NCBI GenBank assembly: GCA_910584845.1
Contig: CAJUDH010000002.1
Span: 186,001-250,000, forward strand
DNA from: an uncultured Lachnospiraceae bacterium
GTDB lineage: Bacteria > Bacillota > Clostridia > Lachnospirales > Lachnospiraceae
Direction: 5' to 3'
DNA length: 64,000 nucleotides
Positions 26,877-34,930 of the stretch are shown here, in pieces (within the stretch, counting starts at the first letter, position 1; each line of letters opens with the position of its first letter). Both the position numbers and the translations under genes were made by a program. The notes under the pieces were generated by a model that was not told the DNA's origin, did no database searches, and saw only the letters and a list, made by a program, of their open reading frames with translations.

Positions 26877-26905
26877 TTGCAATTTGCAGGAAAAACCGCT
26901 ATAAT
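26877..26905 (+). promoter_or_regulatory. Promoter of the FadR-type regulator
   Basis: TTGCAA, 17 bases, TATAAT; followed 36 bases later by GGAGGG and the GTG start. Confidence 0.7.
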
Positions 26906-26941
26906 ACTGTTGAAAATGCCTGGTATAAAAGGAGGGACGCT

Positions 26942-27688
26942 GTGAAGGAAAACTTCTTTGAAAACATCAAAACCAACGAATCCTCTCTGCCAGAACGGAC
27001 AGCAGAGCAAATATCCAAACTAATCATTGAACGGCGCTTAACCAGTGAAGACAAACTCCCCAGTGAATTTGAACTGGCCGAGCTGCTGCATGTAGGGCGG
27101 GGGACCGTCCGGGAGGGCATTAAGCTCCTAGTAGCCCGCAACGTGCTGGAGATCCGGCGTGGGAAAGGGACATTTATCGCATCCAATCCGGGGGAAGTCC
27201 CGGACCCTTTGGGTTTTACCTATTACCCCGACCAGTTCCGGCTTGCCTTGGACCTGGCAGAAATCCGCAGCCAATTAGAACCTTGGGTTGCCCGCATGGC
27301 AGCCGAACATGCCACGGAAAAAAACCTGGACGAGTTACGGGAAAGCTGTTCCGTGGTAGAGCAGGATATATTAAATGAACAGGACCATTCGAAAAACGAT
27401 GTCCTGTTCCACATCGCTATCGCAAAATGTACGCAAAATTTAGTAGTGCCAAAATTAATCCCCATTATTACCTATGCTGTTACCCTGTTTGTTTCCTTGA
27501 CGGAAAGCCGTCTGCGGACAGAGACCATCATCGGGCACCGGGAAATTTTGGAAGCGATCCGCGATAAAGACAGCAGACGGGCCGAACAGGCCATGGCACA
27601 GCATATCGAATATAACCGGGCTTTGCTGGAGGAAATTATCCGGAAATTAAAAAAAGAACAGGCTGAATCTTCCGGCACAAGCCTTTGA
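26942..27688 (+). CDS. GntR-family regulator, FadR/FCD subfamily
   Basis: 248 residues starting at GTG after AAAGGAGGG. N-terminal winged helix (LPSEFELAELLHVGRGTVREGIKLL) and C-terminal all-helical FCD ligand domain (DLAEIRSQLEPWVARMAAE, FHIAIAKCTQN, GHREILEAIRDKD, with the His/Asp residues that usually hold a metal). It follows gntP and likely senses a sugar acid, repressing gntP and the dehydratase through the palindromes in their promoters. Confidence 0.92.
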   Translation: MKENFFENIKTNESSLPERTAEQISKLIIERRLTSEDKLPSEFELAELLHVGRGTVREGIKLLVARNVLEIRRGKGTFIASNPGEVPDPLGFTYYPDQFRLALDLAEIRSQLEPWVARMAAEHATEKNLDELRESCSVVEQDILNEQDHSKNDVLFHIAIAKCTQNLVVPKLIPIITYAVTLFVSLTESRLRTETIIGHREILEAIRDKDSRRAEQAMAQHIEYNRALLEEIIRKLKKEQAESSGTSL

Positions 27689-27760
27689 CTGTCCAAAAGG
27701 CGCCTTTACCCGATGGCGCCCGGAAAATCCGGCCCAAATAGGGGCGGCAGGAATAAAGTT

Positions 27761-28708
27761 TTAAACACCTTTTTCATAGCCCCCCTTCTTTTTTCTCCCT
27801 TTCACCGGAATCTGTGCCAGGATTATCCCGGCAAACACCATCCCACATCCCGCCAGCTCTTTTTTTGACAGGGACTGCCCCAACAGCACCCAGCCGGCCA
27901 ACACGGAAAATACCGACTCTAAGCTCATCAGCAGCGACGCCACGGTAGGGGAAATGTTTTTCTGTGCCACCACTTGCAACGTATAGGCCACCCCGCAGGA
28001 CATAACCCCTGCATAGCCAATTGGCAGCCACGCCGCACATACCGCTTCCCAGGACGGATGTTCAAAGAAGAACGCAGGCACGCAGGAAACCGCCCCTGCC
28101 GTGAAAAATTGGGCGCAGGAAATTATCACCCCGTCTGCCTTGGGGGAAAAATGGTCAATGACCAAAATATGCAGAGAAAACCCTATGGAACACAAAAACA
28201 CCAGGAAATCCCCCAGCCCTACGGAAAACCCTTCTTTGATGCATAAAAAATACATGCCCACAGCTGCAATCCCCACGCTGGCCCATACATTGGCCCCCAC
28301 GGATTTTTTCAGGAACAGGCCCAGGATTGGCACCAGTATAATATAAAGCGCCGTAATGAACCCGGCCTTGCCTACCGTGGTATAAGCAATGCCAAACTGC
28401 TGGAGCGAACTAGCCAGGCACAGGAAAGCGCCGCAGCATATGCCGCCCAGGATCCCCGCCCTTTTTTGTTTCCTCTTTTCTTCCTCCCCTAGGTTTGGCC
28501 GTTGCCCCCTATTCGCTTTATGTAGCAGAAAAATGCAGGGGATCAGGACAATCCCCCCTATAAGAAACCGGCAAGCGTTAAAGGTAAAACTACCAACGTA
28601 GTTCATCCCCTCGCTCTGTGCCACAAAAGCGCTTCCCCAGATCAATGCCGTTATGACCAGCATCACGCTGCTTGCCAGGGATTTTTTCCTTGTTTGTTCC
28701 ATTTTCAT
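27761..28708 (-). CDS. EamA-family drug/metabolite transporter
   Basis: 315 residues with ten membrane helices in two EamA repeats: ALIWGSAFVAQ in the first, and TVASLLMSLESVFSVLAGWVLLGQ in the second. DMT-superfamily exporters move amino acids, nucleotides or other metabolites; the substrate cannot be read. Start chosen at the ATG 7 bases after AAAGG; ORF could begin 15 codons earlier. Stands alone. Confidence 0.9.
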   Translation of the reverse strand: MKMEQTRKKSLASSVMLVITALIWGSAFVAQSEGMNYVGSFTFNACRFLIGGIVLIPCIFLLHKANRGQRPNLGEEEKRKQKRAGILGGICCGAFLCLASSLQQFGIAYTTVGKAGFITALYIILVPILGLFLKKSVGANVWASVGIAAVGMYFLCIKEGFSVGLGDFLVFLCSIGFSLHILVIDHFSPKADGVIISCAQFFTAGAVSCVPAFFFEHPSWEAVCAAWLPIGYAGVMSCGVAYTLQVVAQKNISPTVASLLMSLESVFSVLAGWVLLGQSLSKKELAGCGMVFAGIILAQIPVKGRKKKGGYEKGV

Positions 28709-28843
28709 TTCCAGCCTTTCTTTCCGTTTTCCTCTGCTTTGCAAGTGTTTCACGGCATTGGCCCATCCCCGAAGAAAAGCGGCTATGGCCCAACATCCAT
28801 AACCGCTTTCCCGCCTGCGCCTTGCCCGGCCTATGCCGCAGCT

Positions 28844-30355
28844 TTATTTTACTTCCTCAAACCCTATGCCCTTTAAGAAACGTCCAAATGCCTCCCGGCC
28901 TTCCGCCGTACATTTATAAACCCCGGCATCTTCCAGCACACGCATAAACACCTTGCCTACCTCGTCTTTCAAAATACCGTCCACATTCTCCCGGGTAATC
29001 CGGCTGTACTTAGGCAGGAATTCGTCCACCCAGTCACCGTGCTTTTCCAGCATCTCATGGCTGCGGACGTCTTTGCCTTCTACCAGGTATTCTTCTAATA
29101 ATGCCAGTTCGTCTTTTAGCCGGGACGGCAGCACCGCCAGCCCCATCACTTCTATCAGGCCGATATTTTCTTTTTTAATATGGTGCAGCTCCTGGTGGGG
29201 ATGGTACACGCCCAGCGGGAATTCTTCCGTAGTGATATTATTCCTCAATACCAGGTCCAGTTCATAGGATTCCCCGTTCTTCCGGGCAATCGGCGTAATG
29301 GTATTGTGGGGCTCGCCGTCGGTCTCTGCAAAGACAAACGCCGCCTCGTCCGTATAGCCCCTCCACTCGTGGAGCACCTTTTCCCCAAGGTCAATGAGCC
29401 GGTCCGCGTCTTTGCCCCGCAGCCGCAGCACGGACATGGGCCAATGCACAATGCCTGCCTCCACATCCTCAAAGCCTGCAAAAGTAAAATGCTGTTCTAT
29501 CTTTGCCTTAGCCATGGCAAACGTGTAATGCCCGCCCTGGAAATGGTCATGGCTCAAAATCGAACCGCCTACAATGGGCAGATCCGCATTGGAACCCAGG
29601 AAATAGTGGGGGAACTGCTTGACAAAATCAAAAAGCTTGACAAAAGCCGCCCTGTCAATCTTCATGGGCGTATGCTGCCCGTTAAATACGATGCAATGCT
29701 CGTTGTAATATACATAAGGCGAATATTGGAACCCCCACTGGCTGTCGTTGATGGTAACCCGGATCACCCGGTGGTTGTTTCTCGCCGGATGGTTCAGGCG
29801 CCCCGCATAGCCTTCGTTTTCCATACACAACAGGCATTTGGGGTATCCGCTTTGCTTGGCCAGCTTCGCCGCCGCAATCGCTTTTGGGTCCTTTTCCGGT
29901 TTGGAAAGGTTAATGGTAATATCCAGCTCGCCGTAAGGGGTCTTGGCAATCCATTTTTGGTCTTTGCACACCCGGTACCTGCGGATGTAATCCGAATCTT
30001 GGCTCAGCTTGTAAAAATAATCGGTGGCCGCCCTCGCCCCTTCTTTTTCATAAATCCCCCAGAACCTGGCAGACACTTCGGAAGGCCTTGGCATCAGGCA
30101 GTCCATTAGCTTTGTGTCAAACAGATCCCGGTACCCGATACTGTCTTGTGTTATCCCCTGCCCGCAGGCATAATCCAAAAGCTCCCTCAACGTTTCCTCC
30201 AAGTCCACGTCCTGGAAATCCTGCCCCGGCTCCTCATACTCATCCATATGTAACGCTTCCAGAATCCGGTTTGTCACGTAAATCCGGTCTGTCTCGTCAC
30301 AAAGCCCTGTCTCTACACCGTACTGCACCAATTTTTTAATACCGTCGTGTACCAT
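28844..30355 (-). CDS. galT: Galactose-1-phosphate uridylyltransferase, class II
   Basis: 503 residues, typical of the long Firmicutes GalT (GalT class II), cytosolic Leloir-pathway enzyme exchanging UMP between UDP-glucose and galactose-1-phosphate. Visible: CLLCMENEGYAGRLNHPARNNHR, GSILSHDHFQGGHYTF (active-site HxH region, around residue 270) and ITPIARKNGESYELDLVLRNN, all in the expected order. No galK or galE is adjacent. Its promoter (TTGTAA, 17 bases, TATAAT) is at 30411-30439. Confidence 0.95.
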   Translation of the reverse strand: MVHDGIKKLVQYGVETGLCDETDRIYVTNRILEALHMDEYEEPGQDFQDVDLEETLRELLDYACGQGITQDSIGYRDLFDTKLMDCLMPRPSEVSARFWGIYEKEGARAATDYFYKLSQDSDYIRRYRVCKDQKWIAKTPYGELDITINLSKPEKDPKAIAAAKLAKQSGYPKCLLCMENEGYAGRLNHPARNNHRVIRVTINDSQWGFQYSPYVYYNEHCIVFNGQHTPMKIDRAAFVKLFDFVKQFPHYFLGSNADLPIVGGSILSHDHFQGGHYTFAMAKAKIEQHFTFAGFEDVEAGIVHWPMSVLRLRGKDADRLIDLGEKVLHEWRGYTDEAAFVFAETDGEPHNTITPIARKNGESYELDLVLRNNITTEEFPLGVYHPHQELHHIKKENIGLIEVMGLAVLPSRLKDELALLEEYLVEGKDVRSHEMLEKHGDWVDEFLPKYSRITRENVDGILKDEVGKVFMRVLEDAGVYKCTAEGREAFGRFLKGIGFEEVK

Positions 30356-30410
30356 TTGCGACCTCCCAGTAATTTTACTTTTTCCGGCAGACTTTCGTTT
30401 GTCGTTGTAA

Positions 30411-30439
30411 ATTATACCATTTCTGCCATAAGATTACAA
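30411..30439 (-). promoter_or_regulatory. galT promoter
   Basis: On the minus strand TTGTAA (30434-30439), 17-base spacer, TATAAT (30411-30416). Confidence 0.7.
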
Positions 30440-30474
30440 GAATCGGCCGCAAAAAACACGGTTTTCAACGCCTT

Positions 30475-31062
30475 TCACAAACGTTTTACCGCAGCCTGTA
30501 TCCGCACTACCACCAGCCCCCCCAAAAGGCCGACCACCCCACCGGTAATTGTCCCTGCTGCCAGCAGTACGGGAAAGTAGAAAAACACCCCTGCTGTCCT
30601 GGCCACCCACGCCGCCACTGCCAGTTGCCCCATATTATGGAAAACCCCGCCTAAAATGCTGACCCCTACAACCCCAAACCATCCAAGCTTTTTTCCCACG
30701 GCCATGGCTGCCAAACTGGCCGCGCCGCCGGCAAGCCCATACAGCATACTGAAAGTATTTCCAAAGGTAAAACCTACCAGTACGATCCGCACCAGCGCTA
30801 CCAGTGCCGCGCCCGGGCAGCCTACCGTATACAGGCCCACTACGCTGGCCAGGTTTGCCAGCCCCAACTTTATCCCGGGGACGGGTACCGGTAGAGGGAT
30901 CATGGCTTCCACATAGCTGAAAACAAAAGCCAGGGCGATCAGCATTCCGTATAAGGCCGTTTTCTGTTTCCCTGCCTGCCCCCTTGCTTCCTGCCCCCCT
31001 GCCTTTTCTTTTTCCCAATCCCCTTTGTTTAATCCTTGTACCTTCCGTTTTTCTTTCGCCAT
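30475..31062 (-). CDS. Gx transporter family membrane protein
   Basis: About 195 residues: a basic N-terminus then five or six hydrophobic helices with PGIKLGLANLASVVGLY, VLVGFTFGNTFSMLYGLAGG and GGVFHNMGQLAVAAWV. This matches the Gx transporter family (Pfam heptaprenyl diphosphate synthase component I), which looks like ECF-type S components. Transport of a small substrate is inferred; the old name is probably historical. The start is the ATG after GGAGGG. It sits between galT and the DUF5722 gene. Confidence 0.85.
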   Translation of the reverse strand: MAKEKRKVQGLNKGDWEKEKAGGQEARGQAGKQKTALYGMLIALAFVFSYVEAMIPLPVPVPGIKLGLANLASVVGLYTVGCPGAALVALVRIVLVGFTFGNTFSMLYGLAGGAASLAAMAVGKKLGWFGVVGVSILGGVFHNMGQLAVAAWVARTAGVFFYFPVLLAAGTITGGVVGLLGGLVVVRIQAAVKRL

Positions 31063-31125
31063 AGGGCGCGGCCCTCCACAATAGCCCTGTAATCCTTCCA
31101 TTAACCGTTATCGCCTGCCAATCGG

Positions 31126-32853
31126 TTATTTTTCTTGTGACCTCCACCGGAAATTGGGGATCACGTCGCTCCACTTCTCGATTCCGATGATGGATTTGGC
31201 AAATTCTGTGGTTTCCAATGTAGTTTTCCGGTTGTCAATATTTTTATACACGGACCAGGACTTTTTCCGCATGGTGGGCACAATATCGTTGGGCTGGTTC
31301 ATATCGCATTTCCAAAGCCCGAACGTCTGGGAAGCCGCCGCCTCTGAAGGCGCGTCCACCTGGCGGCTCATGATAAAGGCGTCGATATAGGGGTTGCTGT
31401 CCGCCACATAATAAGCATACGCAATCGCCGCCGCCTGCAAATCGTTATTTTCCCCCCGGGTGGCGCTGGTGGAAGTGAACCCCTGCTCCGAAAGGATAAT
31501 ATGCCGCACTTTGCCGTCCCGGCCCAACCGTTGGCCTGTTTGCATGTAGTCGGTCAGCACATTTAAATTTTTTAAGTTAATTACCGGAGAACCGGGGTCG
31601 TAGGTAATCAGCCCGGTCTCATCGTCGTCCCAAAATTCTGGTTCTGTCAGGGGGATGGAATAAGGGTGGTAAGCAAGCCCCCAGTCCATGGGGCCCCCTG
31701 CCCCGGTTTTATCCGCAAATATATCCACAATATCTTTGGCATTGTATTTCGTCGTGCCGTTGGCCTCATGGTTCCAATTGTAATCCGTAGAGAAAAACAG
31801 CCGGTCGTTCTGGTTGGTGCTTCGGATGGCCGTATAGAACACCCGGAACGCCCGCTCATATTCCTGAACGTACCGGTCTACCCCCATGGGCCCTACATAG
31901 TTCCACTGCTGGTTATTGATCTCATTGCCAATAATCCAGTTGGATACCTTTCCGTAAGGGGAGGCTAGGCTGCTGTAGCGCTCCGCCAGAAAGGAGGCAA
32001 TTGCCTTGATGGTTTCATAGCCTTCCTTGGTAGAAGCGTTAAACCCATAATAGAACACCTGGTTCTCCGGCTGTTTGGTTACCCCGGGATAAAACAGCTG
32101 GGGCGTGCCGTCATTCCATCCGTTGAGGATAACCGCCGTAACCGTCATACTCTTCTCCGACATCCGCCGGATGGTATAATCTAAATTCTCCATCAAGGGC
32201 TTGTTAAAGCTATAGCTTTTCCCGTCATACACATAGTCGATCCCCTGCCCCAGGATATGGTGGAACGGGATGTTCACAATCACATGGTTCACCCCAAGCT
32301 CAAACGCGTCTGCCACCATGCTGTCTGTGTTCTGGATCAGCAGCCCTTTTTTGTTCTGGGCCGTCCGGTAAGGGTCCTTGTTCTTGGCCAGCACCTCCGG
32401 GTTTGTCACATAAGCCGTGTTGCTCACCTGGGTATACTTGGCCCCGTCATACACGGCCACTACAAACCGGGAATACAGCCGGTCTTGTTCTGTCCCCAAA
32501 TTCAGCGGGACCGTAAAGGACAACGGGTCCCCCTTCGTAATCCACCCGCAATAGTCCGTCCTCCCTTCCAGGCTGTCCTGATACGGCTGCAGCTCAAAAA
32601 GGTACAGGTAATTATCGTAAACGGCCGGATCCGACCAGGTTCCTTCCATCTGACCACGGATGGCAATCTGGCTGCCGCCCTCGATCGCGCATGTCAAAAT
32701 ATGGGCAAATTCCGTAGGGGCCGGTTTTTCCTCCCCCACCGCGGCTCCCCCTTGGGTAGGGTTTGCCAAAACATCTCTTGGTCCCATCCCTGCCAAAGCC
32801 ATGGCCATAGCCAATATAGCAGCGGCTTTCACCGCCAAATATTTCCTTTTCAA
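31126..32853 (-). CDS. Secreted DUF5722 protein (glycosidase-like)
   Basis: 575 residues starting at TTG, since no ATG lies near the signal peptide and GGAGG is 8 bases before this TTG. Signal peptide (residues 1-30), a short beta domain (30-190), then a TIM-barrel-like part of the DUF5722 family: WIIGNEINNQQWNYVGP with a possible acid/base Glu, WGLAYHPYSIPL, and HIILSEQGFTS with a possible nucleophile Glu, the spacing of clan GH-A hydrolases. Enzymatic activity is an inference. A 220-base leader separates it from its promoter. Confidence 0.75.
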   Translation of the reverse strand: MKRKYLAVKAAAILAMAMALAGMGPRDVLANPTQGGAAVGEEKPAPTEFAHILTCAIEGGSQIAIRGQMEGTWSDPAVYDNYLYLFELQPYQDSLEGRTDYCGWITKGDPLSFTVPLNLGTEQDRLYSRFVVAVYDGAKYTQVSNTAYVTNPEVLAKNKDPYRTAQNKKGLLIQNTDSMVADAFELGVNHVIVNIPFHHILGQGIDYVYDGKSYSFNKPLMENLDYTIRRMSEKSMTVTAVILNGWNDGTPQLFYPGVTKQPENQVFYYGFNASTKEGYETIKAIASFLAERYSSLASPYGKVSNWIIGNEINNQQWNYVGPMGVDRYVQEYERAFRVFYTAIRSTNQNDRLFFSTDYNWNHEANGTTKYNAKDIVDIFADKTGAGGPMDWGLAYHPYSIPLTEPEFWDDDETGLITYDPGSPVINLKNLNVLTDYMQTGQRLGRDGKVRHIILSEQGFTSTSATRGENNDLQAAAIAYAYYVADSNPYIDAFIMSRQVDAPSEAAASQTFGLWKCDMNQPNDIVPTMRKKSWSVYKNIDNRKTTLETTEFAKSIIGIEKWSDVIPNFRWRSQEK

Positions 32854-33083
32854 TCTTTTTGCCTCCTTTTCCGCCTTATATGCTCCCAGAACCCCTTTTG
32901 CACCTGCTCTGCGGCTGCTTGCTGCCGAACACACAAAAAGGGGCCGCATATACTTTCTGCCTGCCTTTTTTATGTATCCGCATCGGGCAAAAAGCCCCAT
33001 AAAATCAGGCGCCGGGAAACGCTAAGGGCACATCCTTAACGCCTTCCTTCGCCAGCCGGCTACTATTTCCTATGTTATTCCTA

Positions 33084-33111
33084 ATTATAGCTATTTATCC
33101 ATGAAATGCAA
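33084..33111 (-). promoter_or_regulatory. Promoter of the DUF5722 gene
   Basis: On the minus strand TTGCAT (33106-33111), 16-base spacer, TATAAT (33084-33089). The leader (about 32854-33077) folds into several GC hairpins but matches no riboswitch class I recognise. Confidence 0.6.
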
Positions 33112-33231
33112 GCACACACTCCTTACGTTGTCTTACGTTTTCCTTAATCAACGGGACCGCCTGGATAGGCGGCGTCCACCGGTGTGCCCTCCGTCTGGAA
33201 AGAAAGGTAAAAAACCCTGGATATTCGAAAG

Positions 33232-33263
33232 CAAAAGCAGGGGCACCAACCGGGCGCCCCTGC
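33232..33263 (-). terminator. metK terminator
   Basis: On the minus strand GCAGGGGC pairs with GCCCCTGC and is followed by TTTTGCTTT, about 45 bases past the metK stop. Confidence 0.75.
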
Positions 33264-33307
33264 CCATTTCCCCTTTTGCGGCCATATTAACACGGCCCCG
33301 TTTTGAT

Positions 33308-34498
33308 TCACGCCAGATATTTCTTCAGAATTTCTACCTTATCCAGCTTTTCCCAAGGCAAATCCAAATCCGTCCTGCCAAAATGCCCATAAGCCGCAGT
33401 CTGCCGGTAAATCGGCCGCCGCAGGTCCAGCATTTTGATAATCCCCGCTGGGCGCAGGTCAAAATTCTCCCGGATGACCTCCACCAATTTTTCATTGCCC
33501 AGCTTTCCGGTCCCGAAGGTATCTACCGTGATGGACGTCGGGTAAGCCACGCCAATGGCGTAAGAAAGCTGGATCTCGCATTTGTCTGCCAAACCGGCCG
33601 CCACCAGGTTCTTTGCCGCGTAACGGGCCGCGTAGGCTGCCGAACGGTCTACCTTCGTGCAGTCTTTTCCGGAAAACGCACCGCCGCCGTGGCGGGCATA
33701 GCCGCCATAAGTATCCACAATAATTTTCCTGCCTGTAAGCCCGCTGTCCCCATGGGGGCCGCCAATTACAAACCGTCCGGTGGGGTTCACAAAAAACTTG
33801 GTGTCCTGGTCCACCATCCCTGCCGGAAGCACCTGGTCAAAAATATGCTTCTTCACATCCTTGTGGATCTGCTCCTGGGTTACTTGCGCGTCATGCTGGG
33901 TGGAAAGCACCACTGCCTCCAGCCGGAGGGGCTTGCCGTTTTCGTCATACTCTACCGTCACCTGGCTCTTCCCGTCCGGGCGCAGGTATGGCAGCGTGCC
34001 GTCTTTGCGCACTTGGGCCAGGCGGCGGGCCAGCTTATGGGCCAACGCAATGGGGTAGGGCATATATTCCTCGGTCTCGTTGCTGGCAAAGCCGAACATC
34101 ATGCCCTGGTCCCCGGCGCCGATTGCCGCCAGCTCGCTGTCGCTCATCCGGTTCTCCTTCGCCTCCAGCGCCCTGTCCACGCCCATAGCAATGTCCCCGG
34201 ACTGCTCATCCAATGCCACAACCACGCCGCAGGTATTGCAGTCAAACCCGTAGGATGCGTTGTCATAGCCGATCTCCCTCACCGTGTCCCGGACAATCTT
34301 CTGAATATCCACATAGCCTTTGGTGGTGACTTCCCCCATCACCATCACCAGCCCCGTAGTCGTACAAGTCTCGCACGCCACGCGGCTCATGGGGTCCTGG
34401 GCCATCAGTGCATCCAGCACCGCGTCCGAAATGGCATCGCACATTTTATCGGGATGCCCTTCTGTCACAGACTCTGATGTAAATAATAATTTTTCCAT
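33308..34498 (-). CDS. metK: S-adenosylmethionine synthetase
   Basis: 396 residues. Cytosolic enzyme that makes SAM from methionine and ATP. Motifs: SESVTEGHPDKMCD, GAGDQGMMFG, PDGKSQVTVEY, GRFVIGGPHGDSGLTGRK (around residue 250) and GGGAFSGKDCTKVDRS. GGAGGAAGG precedes the ATG; the longer frame upstream is leader. Expression should be controlled by the SAM-I riboswitch in its 5' leader, switching off when SAM is plentiful. Confidence 0.98.
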   Translation of the reverse strand: MEKLLFTSESVTEGHPDKMCDAISDAVLDALMAQDPMSRVACETCTTTGLVMVMGEVTTKGYVDIQKIVRDTVREIGYDNASYGFDCNTCGVVVALDEQSGDIAMGVDRALEAKENRMSDSELAAIGAGDQGMMFGFASNETEEYMPYPIALAHKLARRLAQVRKDGTLPYLRPDGKSQVTVEYDENGKPLRLEAVVLSTQHDAQVTQEQIHKDVKKHIFDQVLPAGMVDQDTKFFVNPTGRFVIGGPHGDSGLTGRKIIVDTYGGYARHGGGAFSGKDCTKVDRSAAYAARYAAKNLVAAGLADKCEIQLSYAIGVAYPTSITVDTFGTGKLGNEKLVEVIRENFDLRPAGIIKMLDLRRPIYRQTAAYGHFGRTDLDLPWEKLDKVEILKKYLA

Positions 34499-34559
34499 GG
34501 AACCTTCCTCCTTCGAATCCAAAACCCTCGCGGATCCCCGCCGTCCCGGAAATCCGGAC

Positions 34560-34594
34560 AAAAGAAAAGCCCGAAGCAATTATACTGCGGACTT
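34560..34594 (-). terminator. Riboswitch expression-platform terminator of metK
   Basis: On the minus strand AAGTCCG pairs with CGGGCTT and TTCTTTT follows. Its left arm overlaps the 3' arm of an alternative 9-bp stem (GGATTTGAT 34609-34617 with ATCAAGTCC 34589-34597), which would be the antiterminator. Confidence 0.75.
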
Positions 34595-34611
34595 GATCGT
34601 TTTCGCATATC

Positions 34612-34810
34612 AAATCCTCTTATTGCTCGATTTCTCGCTCAGGTTGGCACCTTCCGGACGCCCCTGCCGCCTTTTGGTCTGCTTTCCGGTGTGGCCGGCC
34701 CGGAACCTGCTTCCTTGCCCAGCCTCCCTGAAAAGCATCCCGGCATGCAATCGCCCGGGGTTGCCGTGACTTCACAGATCCTTTGTATCTCCATCACTCT
34801 GAATAAGGGA
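34612..34810 (-). ncRNA. SAM-I (S-box) riboswitch
   Basis: On the minus strand: P1 arms CTTATT (near 34803-34808) and AATAAG (near 34619-34624); P2 with kink-turn, AGTGATGGAGAT...ATCTGTGAAGTCAC; the invariant CGGCAACC; the P3 3' side AAGGTGCC; and a P4 hairpin CGAGAAATCG. These are hallmarks of the S-box. P3 is enlarged: about 100 bases lie between GGCAACC and AAGGTGCC, where a short hairpin is usual. Downstream antiterminator and terminator complete the switch in front of metK. Confidence 0.9.
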
Positions 34811-34850
34811 TATTACGCACTTTTCAATTGTTGTTTGTTGTTACGGGTTT

Positions 34851-34879
34851 ATAGTACCAAATTCTCCGCCAGGTGTCAA
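34851..34879 (-). promoter_or_regulatory. metK promoter
   Basis: On the minus strand TTGACA (34874-34879), 17 bases, TACTAT (34851-34856), about 35 bases ahead of the riboswitch P1. Confidence 0.75.
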
Positions 34880-34930
34880 GACAAGAATCACGGATTCCGG
34901 CAAAACCCCGGTTCCAGGCCCTAACGTATC

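Noticed and set aside
29180..30109. 309-codon plus-strand open frame
   Set aside because: Antisense to galT; no ribosome site or domain.
32854..33077. c-di-GMP or other known riboswitch before the DUF5722 gene
   Set aside because: GEMM and other core motifs were looked for and not found; only generic hairpins.
33101..34477. 458-codon plus-strand open frame
   Set aside because: Antisense to metK; Arg/His-rich shadow translation with no motif.
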